The notes: generated from the letters alone by a model not told the origin. Numbered from the stretch's first letter, positions 11,935-24,762 are shown. The stretch: DNA of 64,000 nucleotides from Patella vulgata (GCF_932274485.2 NC_065879.2:45246936-45310935), one strand, 5' to 3'. Program-made: numbers and translations.

Positions 11935-12809
11935 GTGAATTTGAATAAGCTTAATACATTACAATGTTTGTTGAATGTATACAGTTTAGTACTTGGGTGG
12001 ACCATCCCATATTGAACCAGATACTGGAAATAGAAGTGGGTTCATGTATTCGGAAGTCAAATCAAACATCAAATTGTGATGTAAGGTAAATTATCCTGTC
12101 TGAAAGTTTTAGATCATATCTGAAACATCCCTTCAAATTAAAGACCCTTTTTATTTAATATATTTTAACCAAGAAATGAGTTATATTATCCAATCTAATT
12201 CAAATTAATCTTACGTTACAGTCAAACAAATATAGAGGTACATGTCGAGTACAAGCCTGGAAGTAAGGCACCAGTCAGAGACATTGTCAGGAACAAATTC
12301 AGAAACATTTTGTCTGGAACTTGCTACATGTATTTGTTCAGCATGGTTATGTTTCTGTCAGTATTTTATGGAAATTTTTATACATGTCGAGCACACATTT
12401 TTTCGAGTACATCTGAAATCATTATGAATCCATTGTGCACATTGCATGTTCAAAGCTCACAATAAGAGAGTTTATAAAGAGAGAGCTCATATTATGCACT
12501 ATGCAGCCTGCTTAGTTCACTATATCACAATCTTAAACCAAACAATGTTTTCCAGCTAATAAGCGTGAAATGTTCACAGCAGAATCTAAATTTTTGCTCT
12601 AATTGTAAAATATCACAGACAAACTTCAAATTTGACTGGTGATATGAATTTGTTGTCAAAATGGGATTAGGGACGGTTTACTTTTTGTGAAGTTGACAAA
12701 ATGACAGTTATTCACCTTGACCAAATTAATGAAGGGCATTGTCGGTGAGCAAATGGACTGTCAGTGAAATTTTTAGAGGGGGTTGGCTTGCTATAGATTG
12801 GTATGTTAA
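11935..12809. other. AT-rich sequence, nothing recognised
   Basis: No exon or dispersed repeat could be supported. Confidence 0.45.
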
Positions 12810-13115
12810 TTAACCCTTTCATTGCGTCTACCGGGTATTATAAAATGTCATTAAAATGTGCATACCCGGTATTACCGGGTACTCAGTACGGCCCTCCCTA
12901 AAATTAGCACGGTAACTGCAAGTGCCCTCTATTGTATTTTCTATATACTAGAACATATTTCCACATGTTTCAAAGCAGCAAACCGTAAAATAGCGGAGTG
13001 GATAGTGACAACGTAGACGATGCACTCTCAGCGAAGTCGTGAATGACATCTTCACTGACCAAGACAGCGTGGACAATTTCAAGGCGGGTGATACACACAA
13101 TTCCTTTCCAGTTAG

Positions 13116-13427
13116 TTGATAATGATAGTAGTCAGGACAGTGATTGGTAGTATGAAGTGTGTGATTTGTTGCACGACGTTCCGCGTACCGCTATGTCTCC
13201 CCGTGCATGATGAACAAGCCCAATGTGAACATGATAGTCCTATGTCTGCAGTAGATTCTGACAACAATTCTGATGTTGATAATATTAATAATGCTAGCCT
13301 GCTGGATCGTAAAAGACGTAGGCAATTCCTGAGTCCTAAACGTGTAGATCTATTGACTGGCTATAGTGACAATGATATGGGACTTGGGTATGAAAGTGAA
13401 ATTGATGGTGAAAACAAGGTATTGTAA
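13116..13427 (+). pseudogene. Degraded N-terminal transposase fragment (piggyBac-like)
   Basis: Open stretch of about 100 codons. Its second half is rich in Asp/Asn/Ser followed by a basic cluster (LLDRKRRRQFLSPKR) and another acidic patch (GYSDNDMGLGYESEIDGENK). The frame just upstream also has acidic fragments (DIFTDQDSVDNF) in a different register, so the gene is frameshifted. The assignment rests mostly on the flanking TTAA/CCCTTT ends. Confidence 0.45.
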
Positions 13428-13487
13428 TCCACACATGGTCATGGTCGTGGTGGCATTGCTTGTGGCTGCTATTGATATTTTTGTTCA

Positions 13488-14863
13488 TTTTTATACGCCC
13501 ACATTGAAATTTGGATGTATATTGCCGTCGCCCCTGTCCGTTCTTGTGAACATTCTAACGCCAAGAGTTATCATCCAATTGTTTTAAAATTGATATATGT
13601 TGTTTACATTAGTGAGATGAATGAAGAAGCCTATTTAATTTCAATAATTACCATTTATTACATCTAGAGTTATGGTTCTTGTTCACTTTTTTGAACCTTG
13701 TGAACACTCTAATGCCAAAAGTTAACATCCGATCTTTGTGAAATTTATATGCAATATTTAAGTTGGTGAAACAAAGATGCCTATTGAATTTCAACAATTT
13801 CCGTTTATTACGTCTAGAGTTATGGCCCTTGTTTCACTTTATTGAACCTTGTGTACGCTCTTACTCAAAAAGTTACCATCTGATCTTTCTGAAATTTATA
13901 TGCATTATTTAAATTAGGGAAACGCAGAAGTCTATTGAATTTCAGCAATTTCCGTTTACTACATCTAGAGTTATGGCCATTGTTTCACTTTATGGAACCT
14001 TGTGAACGCTGGTTATCACCCAATCTTTGTGAAATTTATATGCATGATTTAAATTAGTGAATCGAAGAAGCCTATTGAATTTCAGCAATTTCCGTTTATT
14101 ACGTCTAAGAGTTATGGCCCTTTTTTCACTTTATTGAATCTTGTGAACGCCAAAAGTTATCATCCGATCTTTCTGAAATTTGTATGCATTATTTAGATTA
14201 GTGAATAAAGAAGGCTATTGAATTTCCATTTATTACGTCTAGAGTTATGGCCCTTGTTTCACTTTATGGAACCTTGTGAACACTTTTGTTTCAGTTTATG
14301 GAACCTTGTGAACGCTCTAACGGCAAAAGTTATCACCCGATCTTTGTGAAATTTATATACATGATTTAAATTAGTGAAACAAAGAAGCCTTATGAATTTC
14401 AGCAATTTACAATAATTACTTCTAGAGTTATGGCCCTTGTTTCACTTTCTTAAACCTTGTTAATGCTCGATTGATGAAAGTTATCAACCGATGGCTATTG
14501 AATTTCAGCAATTTCCGTCAATAATTTCTAGAGTTATGGCGATTGTGAACCTTGTGAACGTTTGAATGACAAAAGTGATCATGTGATCTGTATGAAATTT
14601 ATATATTATTTAAATTAGTAAAACGAAAAAGCCTGTCAAATTTCAACAATTTCTGTAGATTACTTCCACACTTGAGACCCTTGTTTCAGTTTGTATAACC
14701 TTGTAAACCCTCAAACGACAAAATTTATAATCTGATCTGTATGGAACTTTCTTGTAAAGGCCCCCAATTACCTACAAAGGAATAAATATGCGAAAACCCT
14801 TGTCGAATGCTTGGATGATTTAGCTGCTGTGGGCGTATGTTTCGTTGCCATACAACCTATCTT
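13488..14863 (+). mobile_element. TRE-B, full length
   Basis: Starts TTTTTATACGCCCACATTG. Carries eight or nine B-type monomers (AAAAGTTATCATCCGATCTT, AAATTTATATGCAT, TAGAGTTATGGCCCTTGTTT, GAACCTTGTGAACGC), some with internal deletions. Ends GATTTAGCTGCTGTGGGCGT, ATGTTTCGTTGCC and CCTATCTT. B monomers are recognisably related to A monomers at the same positions. Confidence 0.85.
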
Positions 14864-15105
14864 ATATATCTTTATCAAAATCCAGTGAAAAAAACAATAT
14901 CCCATATTTTATGGAGAAAAATTAGTTTTCGTCTTAGCTTCAGTGAGAAATGAGAAATCCAAAATGGCCGCCATGACGTCACATGACTACATGATTATGC
15001 AAATTTCCCAAATTCTATTATTTCCTCTTAGCCCAACCCAACACACTAAAAGAATTTCCATAAAAGCTTCCATAAGTACTGTTTGGCATTTAGTTCCAAG
15101 TCCCC
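14864..15105. other. Spacer between two TREs inside the piggyBac-type remnant
   Basis: No recognisable coding. Presumably residual piggyBac interior. Confidence 0.4.
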
Positions 15106-15667
15106 TTTTTATACGCCCACATTTTCATGTAGACGTATATTGCCGTCGCCCCTGTCCATCCGTCCACAATTGTTTGTGGACACTCTACAGGTCACAATTC
15201 TTATCCGATTTTGACGGAACTTGAAATATAGGTTTATCTCCAAAAGATCTTGGTTGCTTTCGATATTGGCATGTATAGGACCGAAAATTCATGAATTATG
15301 GCCCCTGATTGTACAAAAAATCATGTTTTTACATTCCAAAGGAATTATTAGTGAGCAGAAATTCGGCCGTATATCCGTTATCATTCGTCACATCAGTCAG
15401 TTATATAGAGAGGCGACTCGTGTTTTCCTTTGGCGTTCGTCACTTCCGATTCAGAAAAACTGTATTACTCAGCTATCGTAGCAATGATCTCTGAGATAAA
15501 ATTATATTTGGAATGTGTTTAACCAATTCTATCACATATGTGATAATGACTGGCACCAATATTGTCCTTTAAGGCCCCTGATTGTACGAAAAATCGCTTT
15601 TTGTTTAGCTTGTTTTCTATCCATCTCTTGCAAAATGTGGGCGTATCCTGAGAGGCAGCCGCTGGTT
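15106..15667 (+). mobile_element. TRE-C, short, interrupted by a foldback-arm sequence
   Basis: C-type start (ATACGCCCACATTTTCATG), one C monomer, then the insertion at 15331-15572. It resumes at GGCCCCTGATTGTACGAAAA and ends GGGCGTATCCTGAGAGGCAG plus CCGCTGGTT. Confidence 0.8.
15331..15572. mobile_element. Truncated foldback element (relative of 59522-60237)
   Basis: CAGTTATATAGAGAGGCGAC, TTGGCGTTCGTCACTTCC, TATATTTGGAATGTGTTTAA and GCACCAATATTGTCCTTTAA match the right arm of the long foldback element at 59.5-60.2 kb. Only one arm is present. Confidence 0.7.
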
Positions 15668-15833
15668 TTCTCAAAAAAGGGTCTAGCACAGGCAGTGGAT
15701 TCATGTCTAGCATTGAAAGGGTTAAAACGGTAAATTATTGAAATCCTAAGAAGCTGATAAAGCTTAAAATTACTAAAACTTCACCAAAAGGCTATGAAGG
15801 TGTCATTTGAGTTTTACATGTGTTTATATATAC

Positions 15834-16828
15834 CAGGGATAGAAACTAACGCTCGCCCAGTAGCCCATGGCGAGTAAAAGTCAGTACGGACGAATGAAAT
15901 TCAAAATCAATTAGCCGGTGTGGCGACCTGATATTTTGATAGTTGTAATAATTGATAATTTGTACTTAATGAACATTGTCCCGAAAATCGTCGCCATCAC
16001 TATTTACGTGTTTTTAATCTTTGGCTGTTCCATTTCGCCATAGCTGTATGAAATCTGAGCAAGCGAGCTTGCTGATTGGTTGAAATTGTATGATAACGAG
16101 GGAGGGTACGGAACAGCCTCTGTTTACACCTCGATGAATTATGAAGCGAAAGTCGATATAATTGAATAACTTTTCAGTCACATTTCAGGTTAATTATCAT
16201 AAATCGCCTAACCTAATCGTTGATAAAATATGAAGCAATTTAGCGAAGAACATGGATGTTAGAAGGTTTTATAACAGCGATATACAATGTATTATGGCAA
16301 TGAAGACACTCGTAAATACACATGCTCTGCTATAAATAACTTCATCACTCGGTGACAACTTATGATATTAAATTTTAAGGACATTACATCATATTATTTT
16401 GCACATCACAACTGAATTTATAAAACATAAATGAAATATGAATACAAATGAGGCCCCTGAAAAAATCTATTGTATTGAAGATTAAACTTCCAAAGGACAA
16501 ATATGAAATGAAATGTATCAAATTGAATTTTAATATATACAATGTATGTCTTCATGACTGATTAATGAATTCATTATTTGATGAAAAAACAGAGGCAACA
16601 ATGAACAAAGTCTATTTGTTGTATTATTAAATTTGCCAAAATAAATTTAAGTGCATGCATTTTGGTGTTTTTGATTGATTAATGATGAACAAAACAACAG
16701 TCTAAATCAGAATTTTTACGTCTGGTGTCAGTTTTTTTTACTGGGCTAGTAGAATGTTGGCTGGGCTAGTAAGATCTGAAAGCTACTAGCCCAAATGGCT
16801 AGTGACCATTTTAGGTTAGTCTCTACCC
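15834..16828. mobile_element. hAT-like non-autonomous element (~1 kb)
   Basis: Left end CAGGGATAGAAACTAAC, right end GGTTAGTCTCTACCC, imperfect inverted repeats. GGGCTAGTA motifs repeat near both ends (CCCAGTAGCCC on the left; three copies on the right), as in hAT subterminal regions. No clear 8-bp target duplication, so the boundaries are approximate. No coding. Confidence 0.5.
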
Positions 16829-17139
16829 ATACTGTCATCAATACAGCTGTACAAAGTGATAATTTGGAACAATTTTAGCAGTTTGCACTCAGAGTTACAC
16901 CCCTTGAAGAACAATTAGAAGTATGGATTTCAAGCATTTTAAAACCATGTTAAGTTTATGATAACCTTTATATAAATGTGGTAGCTGGTAGAGAGTTGTA
17001 TATATTTATTGCTCGGCAACCAATTTTCTGTAAAATTTGTGTGTACTTATGTACATTTGCATTACAGATATTATCCCAATTCAAAATGTCAGTAATGTTG
17101 TCTTAAATCAGTGGAATAGAATGATTTCTATAATAAGGT

Positions 17140-17466
17140 AACCACGGTGGCTTAGTGAGTTAACCTGGAGGTCCCTTGTTCGATCGCTGTATTAGCTGAG
17201 AAGGTTTATAGGGATTTTCAGGCATGGTTCCCCATTGTGACTGGTGTAGGACAGAGGTCCTTGCAAGGGACAATGTATAGTCGTTTGGATGGGATAAAAA
17301 AATTGAGGTCCAGTGTACACATTAATATGCACATAAAAGAACCCTTGACAGAATTCGAAGTAAAAGGAGGCGAAATTTCCTTCATGGCATACTGCATGGT
17401 GTATGCCTGTCTTCATTAGACCAGTTAGTGCAGAAAAGTAGAATGCTAAACCCCATTTCATTTAAT
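17140..17466 (+). mobile_element. SINE-1, diverged copy
   Basis: CACGGTGGCTTAGTGAGTTA, GTTCGATCGCTG, GATTTTCAGGCATGGTTCCC, AACCCTTGACAGAATTCGAA and AAACCCCATTTCATTT follow the SINE-1 order. Part of the head is deleted. Confidence 0.8.
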
Positions 17467-19797
17467 ATCTGAAATAAAAAGTGAACACCTCCATAGTTGA
17501 AATGATTAGTTTACCCTGAAGGATAAAAGCAATAGACTATTAATACAATTGCGGTTAATAAACAAACAGTATGGAGGTAATAATCAGTTCATCAATCTTT
17601 ATATTGATCTGTTAGCAGTGTTGATTGTTTTTGGAGGCATGTTTTACATCAAACCAACTCGATTTTTTGTCTCAACAACCGGAAAACATATTTTTTTGTG
17701 GATGGAAAGGATCAAACATATTTCAGTTTCACTGGATTGAACAAATTAATAGAAGTGCTATTAGATAGGGCTTTTTTTTTTTAAAATGATTTTTTGCCCA
17801 GTTTTGCTTCATATACGTGATTTTTATATGGCAGGATAAGAGATTAGAAGTTATAGAAAATTCATTTTACGTAAAACAATAGCATTAACAGTTGTACGTG
17901 TATACATGTGGTGCATTTCTTAAAAAAAAAATCTGTGGTCAGGTCACACCCCTTCAAATTCAAGATTTTTATCAGATAGTTGTGACAAGTCTATGTTCAG
18001 TCAGAGCCTTATTAAGACATGGGGCTCAGTGCACTGCCTATAATGCTGATTTAATCATTGAAGTCGGTGAAAAAGGACTGGTCTGATACTATGTTATCAT
18101 GGTGTAATTGTTGCATTATGTCCCTTTAAAATTTTGTTTTATAGATTAGAGTTCATTTATTTGAAACATCAGACTGAAAGGATACCTCTACCTACTGCGT
18201 TCTTAATGTACTAGATGCTGTATGGCCATGGGGTGTTAGCAGAATACACAATGCTCAAGGCATCTTTTTATATACCTTATACATGTACTATTCTGACATT
18301 TTCAGTATGGTCCTTCTGCCAAAAATCTCTTTGATTAAAAGGCGTTCCTTCCATCTGACATTTTTACTATCCTGCACATGAAATAAATAAAGTGTGTTTA
18401 AAAAGAGAAATTCTTGTTTTTCTGTATTCGAATGAACTTTGAAATAGTGTAGAATCTAAAATGATAACATCAGTAGTCATCTTGTTAGAATATTCTTAGC
18501 TACTTTATCAAGTCTCTTGCAGTTGTAGGGTTTGTCAAGCTTGACAGATAAATCTTCATTATTTAAACTCTTCTTGCAAAAATGGTGAAGGGCTTTTGTG
18601 GCATCGTTTGATTTAAACTATCTAATGCATAGTAAAAGATCCTTTTTGCAATCGGCCTAAAATGGGTTACTAGTTTACACACAGACATTTTATATGACCA
18701 TACTGACATACTTTTATTTGCCCACACACTATATGTTTTATATGCCCACATTGAGACGTACACGTTTTACTTGTCCACACTGATACACCTTTTACATATC
18801 CACACTGATACACGTTTTACATGTCCACACTGAATTGTCTTAAATGTGAGATGGGCGTGGTACATATTTTTCTCTAATGTAATGACCAAGTACAAAGTTC
18901 TTCATCCTGGAAGAAATCGGTGCATTTTTTTAAAACAAAACTTGGGATAAAAATATGTATTTTTGATATAGTATTTATTTTTTTATTGTCTCTGCCTTTT
19001 TTGATATGAGTGGCATTATTTTGACTTCACGAGTTATCCAGTCTTAAATCTATATATCAGCATTTGTACACATTAAAAGGTGGTTGTATGTCTGGATAAT
19101 GGTACTTGTTTTTTAAGATTCTATTGGTGCCATTGTTTTGTACCTGCACACATTGAAATGTCTTATGCTCTAACACCATAAGTCATCATCTGATCCTCTT
19201 TAAATGCATTGTTATCAAATGAGCATCATTATCAAATAACAGAGGTTTCCAATAATTACTCCCCGAGTTATTGCTCTTGCTGAAAATTCAGTTTTAAAAA
19301 TATTGTATTGCACAGGACTAATGCCAGAAGAAACTATAAAACTTTTATTAAAATTAAAGGTGCTACAAATATAGATTATAAATAGATTTTTTACTATGCA
19401 TTAAAATTAAGATAATAAGCTTATAGTCACTTCTATTGTCAATAAGTTGAAGGCTAATAGTATGTAATAGGCCTTATATACATGTACTTACAATATTAGA
19501 TGTAGGAGTAAGATGTCGTCAAACCACTTGATGTGTTATAAACTCAAACACCACTTGTAACTATATTAACCTATTACTTCCTCCTTGAAAAATGAGTATG
19601 TTTGATTTATGATTCAGAAAAAAAAGCCTTATTTAAAATTTTGTATTTTTCAGAATTTCCATAGATGTTAATTGTGTGTGTTTGACATACAGTTTCTTTA
19701 CCAATCATTGATTGTTTTAAACATATCATATTTACTCCAGGTCCATTAATTACAGGTGAGTTATAAAATTATCAAAATATAGTCACAGCTTTAATGT
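17467..19797. other. Non-coding stretch with a small minisatellite
   Basis: AT-rich. The only clear structure is a 25-bp tandem at 18753-18832. No exon found. Confidence 0.4.
18753..18832. repeat. 25-bp minisatellite, about three copies
   Basis: Unit ACACSTTTTACWTRTCCACA plus CTGAT, three near-identical copies. Older diverged units (TTTATATGCCCACATTGAGA) extend leftward to about 18680. Confidence 0.65.
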
Positions 19798-19888
19798 CTT
19801 TAGTCAGGCCACCGATGTGGTTTCCCCATGTCAGTGGTGCAGGATGGGAGGACCTGACAAGGAGAGCACCGTTTCATTTGCTGCAGTT
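19798..19888 (+). mobile_element. SINE-1 internal fragment
   Basis: GATGTGGTTTCCCCATGTCA and GGTGCAGGATGGGAGG-ACCTGACAAGG match the SINE-1 body. A CATTTG follows soon after. Confidence 0.55.
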
Positions 19889-20984
19889 GTTCTTTTGTTG
19901 TACTGGTTTAATTTGCTGCTGTTTAATTTGTTGGTTATTTCAATATTTGGTTATATTGTATTTCAATATTTTTAAATATAATAATTAATGTTTACATTTT
20001 CTAACTTATGAATTTAAATAAATAAAAAAGAATGCACACCACATTTACTGACACTGTGACTAAAACAAAAACAACTTTGAAAAAAAGAATTATCTCTTTT
20101 GTCATGAATTGATTGAACACAGTTTACATGATTCACTTGTGATCTTTTCAATTCATTGTGAAATAATATAGATAAGTGTATCAAATCTATCTATTAAACA
20201 AGTGATCACTAGTGAGTTTTACAATCTATTACTGTATGAAATAATAAATGTGTCAATAATCACTTGTGTCTCATTAAATAGAGAGGGAAAGAGACAAGTC
20301 TGGGCATTATCTGGGTTAAGATAGGCAATCAGTGGCATATGCAGGATATCTGAAATTTTGGAGTGGGGCCCTACTGATATTAAAGCAGTCCTACTATTCT
20401 ATACTTTGCTGATTGGTGAATTGAAAATAGTTCTTAGTTTGCAAAAGTTAAATATCACTCTTTTGAATATGTACTACCAGTATGGACAAGGTGAAGGATT
20501 TTATAAATTGTTAAAAAGGACCTATAAAGTAGCATACACAATGACACAGAAATCATTCTATATAATTAAAATCATAGACCGTACATGTATGTATGCATAT
20601 AACGTACATGTATGTATGCATATAGTACACTATCATAAATGACCCAAGAACTCAATTCTATAATATCATGGACCGTGTATACATATAATATACAGTCCAT
20701 GGTAGTATACACAATGACTTTTGACCATTTTGTCAGATTTGAAATAAAGTATTGAATTATATAAAGTACTTGAAACAAATCGAGATTTAGGGGCTTTGAT
20801 TGACCCTGAAAACATTATCAGAGTAAGGTGACTTGTCACGTACAATCTACAATCGTGGGATTAAAAAGACTAAAACATACTGCATATAGATATGAGATTG
20901 TTGATATATTGCATCATATATAATTAGTCAGATATAAACATATCAAACTTCACATCATTCTCAAATGTCTGAAAGAAAAGAATC
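19889..20984. other. Non-coding AT-rich stretch
   Basis: Contains a tandem pair of GTACATGTATGTATGCATAT at about 20580-20630 and little else of note. Confidence 0.4.
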
Positions 20985-21117
20985 TAACGACTTGTTGGCG
21001 GGCACAACAGTTAGAAATGAATGAAGAGAGGGTGGAACTGGAAACCCATCCCTCATAGCACACTGCATGGCATATGCACACTTCTTAAGCAGTAGGAGCA
21101 GAAAAGTAGTGGAATTT
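20985..21117 (+). mobile_element. SINE-1 3' fragment
   Basis: CCTCATAGCACACTGCATGG, CATATGCACACTTCTT and AGTAGGAGCAGAAAAGTAG match the last third of SINE-1. The tail is lost. Confidence 0.55.
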
Positions 21118-21142
21118 GTCAGAAGGCTACATGTTATAGTCA

Positions 21143-22798
21143 TTTTTATACGCCTACATTTTCATGTGGACGTATATATTGTCGTCGCCCCTGTCCGTCC
21201 ATCCGGACGTCCACAATTGTTTGTGAACACTCTAGAGGTCACAATTTTTATCTGATTTCAACGAAACTTGAAATATAGGTTTATCACCCTAATATCTCGG
21301 TTCCTTTCGATATTGGCATGTATCGGACTGTAACTTGATTGTACGAAAAATCGCGTGTTTAGCTTGTGAACACTGTAGATGTCACAATTTTTATCCGATT
21401 TGGTTTAAACTTGAAATATATGTTTATAACCCACAGACCGCAGTTCCTTACAATATTTGCCTATAACGGACCATAACTTCCTCAATTATGGCCCCTAATT
21501 GTACGCAAAATCGCGTTTTTAACTTGTGGACCCTATAGAGGTCATAATTTTTATCCGATTTAAAAAAACGTGTAAGTATATCACCGTTACACCCTAAGGA
21601 TGACAGAGTGCGAATTTCGTGAAAATCAGATTAAAACTGACTGACAAAATGGCCGCCCATCGTTCTCAAATAGCGTAAAAATATGGTATATCAAGGTTGT
21701 GGACTCTATAGAGGTCACAATTTTTATCTGATTTTGTTGAAACTTGAAATGTAAGTTTATAACCCAAAGATCTCAGTTCCTTTCGATATTCGCGCATATC
21801 GGACGGTAACTTCCTGAATTATGGCCCCTGATTGTACGAAAAATCGAGTTTATTAGCTTGTGGACCCTATGGCCCTTGATCACTTCAAAAAATGTTATGG
21901 ATGCTCTAGAGGCTAACGCTAATATCTGATTCCCTTTAAATTTATACGCAGTGTTTGAGGTCATGAGACGAAGAATCCTATTGATTTTCAACAATTTCCG
22001 ATAATTACTGCCAAAGTTATAGCCCTTGATCACTTTGAAAAATCTTGTGACGCTCTAGAGGGTTAAGTTATCATCCGATTGACCTCAGACTGATACGGGG
22101 ATCACGTGGCTAAGTGGGTAAGACGCTAGCTCGCTAGTCTGGAGGTCGGGTGTTCGATCCCTGCATTGGCCGAGAAAGTTCATCCAGATTTTCCGGCGTG
22201 GTTCTCCCTTGTCAGTGATGCAGGACGGAGGGGCTGCTAAGGAAAGCTGTCTAGTCGTTCGGATGGGACGAAAAATCGAGGTCCCGTGTACACATTGGCG
22301 TGCAAGTAAAAGATCCCTTGGCAGTTGGAATTCGATATAAGAGTAGGCCGTAGTGCCGCTGCCCGGGCAAAATTTCACTCATAGCACACTGTATGGCGTA
22401 TGCCCGTCTTCATTAGCCCAGGTTAGGAGCAGAACAGTTGGACGTTAAACCCCATTTCATTTCATTTCATTTCATTTTCAGATTGATACACAGAGTCTAA
22501 GGTCTTGAGACGAACAAGTATATTGATTTTCAATCAATTTTGATAACTTGAACAGCTAAATCCATGATAGTAAATGTTTCGTATAATAAACGTTAGCATG
22601 CGGCAGAACTTTTTAAAAACCAAACAAATTCTAAAGATTTTCTGATAATTACTTAATGAGTTCTTACTCTTAATCAGATTTTAGTGTATTATAAATGTTT
22701 CATTACCGAAAAAAGTAAAAATATGCGACAACTCTTGTTGACTGCCCGGACGATTTAGCTACTGTGGGCGTATGTTTCGCTACCTGGCAACCTATGTT
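21143..22798 (+). mobile_element. Chimeric TRE-C/TRE-A with a nested SINE
   Basis: Starts as TRE-C (CGCCTACATTTTCATGTGG) with four or five C monomers. At about 21865 it switches to A monomers (CTATGGCCCTTGATCACTTC) and ends as TRE-A (GGACGATTTAGCTACTGTGG, ACCTGGCAACCTATG). SINE-1 occupies 22097-22477. Confidence 0.8.
22097..22477 (+). mobile_element. SINE-1 with target-site duplication
   Basis: Flanked by TCAGACTGATAC (22085-22096) and TCAGATTGATAC (22478-22489), one mismatch in 12. A box TGGCTAAGTGGG, B box GTGTTCGATCCC. The tail is four CATTT units. It has the A box closest to the tRNA consensus of the copies here. Confidence 0.9.
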
Positions 22799-22845
22799 TT
22801 TTATTGCACTCTAAATAGTTATAATTTGTTATACAATTACCAGAC

Positions 22846-22955
22846 CGTTTATTTAGTGATGGTAAATGGGACAAACTGTTAAGGCTTGCATAAATATTGT
22901 GGTATAATTATCGATATCTTGAAGATATTTATTTATGGTGGGGCACCCTATACAT
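22846..22955 (+). mobile_element. 3' fragment of the 754-bp TAGGGTGACCC element
   Basis: CCGTTTATTTAGTGATGG, AAATATTGTGGTATAATT and GATATTTATTTATGGTGG match the right end of the element at 29262-30015. Confidence 0.6.
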
Positions 22956-23769
22956 ACATAACAGGGTTGATTGCCATCAGAAATCTGGCTTGAAGATGGG
23001 TCTACTGTACATATAATTTGCCGGGATATCTGACCTTGGCTGTTTGTGCAACATGTTTTATTCACATGTTTATCATTGCCAGTATAAAGAAGTCAAAAAG
23101 CTTATTTTATGTAAATATGACTTGTTGATACTTATTCGAGATGGACTCTCAATCAAATATTGCATATATTTGGATCTTGATAGACAAGACTGTAGGATGA
23201 TAAGTTTAGTTCGTGTGTTGATCCTTTACCTGGTTGAACAGGTCAATGAGCAATATGTGACTTTAAATTTATTTAACACGTAAATATGAATTGTTGATAT
23301 TTATTCAACATGGACCCCCATTTCATCATGTAGACCAGATAACCGTGTCATAATTGCACTACTTCTGCTTACCAGGTAATTGATTTCATTGTGTGTGTAC
23401 AAATGGGTATAATTTTAATTACCAACCAAACTGAGGCTAGCATTCTTAGAAGAAACAATAATTGGGTTGCTGTGGAATTGTACATGAAAATTGTTTTAAA
23501 AAATCACCAAACAGTATGACAGATTTATAGTCAATACAGACCATTGATTTGAGGAGATAAAGCAGACTAGACTATATTGTAGTCATTTTCTCTGAATTGA
23601 TGTCTGTATCATTGACTACTGACAGCTGATGGTCAGAGTCTCAGGTCGATGACCTACATGTTACAGGTTCATCAGAGGCCATCACTAAGGCTGTGTCCAC
23701 ATTGGCATTAGTATTTAATATTAACTATGTATACCAAAAATGAACTTATATTCTTTGGTATGGTAAAAG
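22956..23769. other. Non-coding stretch
   Basis: AT-rich; no exon or repeat recognised. Confidence 0.4.
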
Positions 23770-23853
23770 ATTGGTTGCCAGGCAATGAAACGTACGCCCC
23801 CGGCAGCTAAATCGTCCGAGCGTTCGACAAAGGTTGTCGCACATTTATTCTTT

Positions 23854-24602
23854 TATCACCAACGTTTCGGGGCTATTCTGCATTTGAATATGCACCCAGG
23901 TGATACATATGTAATATTGCATACATATGGATGAGCTAGGATTGGGAGTGTACATAGCTCATTTATGGAGAAGTGGTCACTGTACATTAAATCCCAAATC
24001 CGTTTCAATATTACATTATATACAGTTTAAAAATACATTATTTACAAGATCATATCAAAGGGTTATTAAACGTCTTAACCCTATCTCCTATCTCATCTGA
24101 TCTCCCTGTATATTTTTATGTCTCTTCTGTCTGTGTAGGGGTCTTTTAAACAAACTAATTTGCATACAGACAAAAAGACAATCATTTCAACAAATCAGAT
24201 TAAAGATAAAATTAGGGATAAAAATATATAGTAACGAATCAAATGAAAGAAGTTAAATTAATATATAAATTTCATTGGGTAAAAGTTTTACAGTAAAAAA
24301 ATTATAGAATTAGTTAATAAGCTTTAAGCCCTAAATAAAGTAAAAAGCGTTGACACTTGCTTGGCACTGATCTGACTGCATTGTTATAACACAGTCAAGA
24401 CCATTGTTGCTTTTAGGAAATTTTAGGCAATTACTTTATAGACTTTAAATCAAAATATTAACATTAAAAGTAAAGACAGACTAATAACCTTAATGTTAGC
24501 TATATTGCCTATGTACGTGAATACAGAGTTAAGAATTAAATTATGTATTCTTAAAATAAAATTTGAAAAAGAACTAAAAATTAGTACCACTATTCGGTGA
24601 TA
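23854..24602. mobile_element. Candidate TIR element in TRE-B (TATCACC ends)
   Basis: Ends TATCACCAACG and CGGTGATA, flanked by CTTT on both sides (23850-23853, 24603-24606). The host TRE sequence is interrupted exactly here (CTACAAAA | AGAATAAAT in element sense). No coding recognised; family unknown. Confidence 0.5.
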
Positions 24603-24762
24603 CTTTTGTAGATAATTACATATCAGATTATAATTTTCGTCATATGAGGGTTCACAAGGTTCTACAAACTGAAATAAGGGCCTTAACTCTGATAGTAATG
24701 TATAGAAATTGTTAAAATGTGACCGGCTTTTTCATTTTACTAATTCAAATAATGCATATAAA

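Larger units (their letters stand above)
12810..15725 (+). mobile_element. piggyBac-type remnant carrying two TREs
   Basis: Flanked by TTAA on both sides (12810-12813, 15722-15725). The ends are CCCTTTCATTGC and its near-complement GCATTGAAAGGG. TACCGGGTAT and ATACCCGGTA form a subterminal inverted pair at 12831-12880. Next to the left end is a degraded acidic coding stretch (DSDNNSDVDN, LLDRKRRRQFLSPKR, about 13240-13340) of the kind found at the N-terminus of piggyBac transposases. The DDD catalytic core is absent; its place is taken by TRE-B and TRE-C insertions. TTAA target choice plus CCCTTT ends are typical of piggyBac. Confidence 0.75.

Noticed and set aside
15840-16830. A host gene in the more complex sequence of this stretch
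   Set aside because: No open frame of note, and both ends carry hAT-like repeats, so a non-autonomous transposon explains it better.
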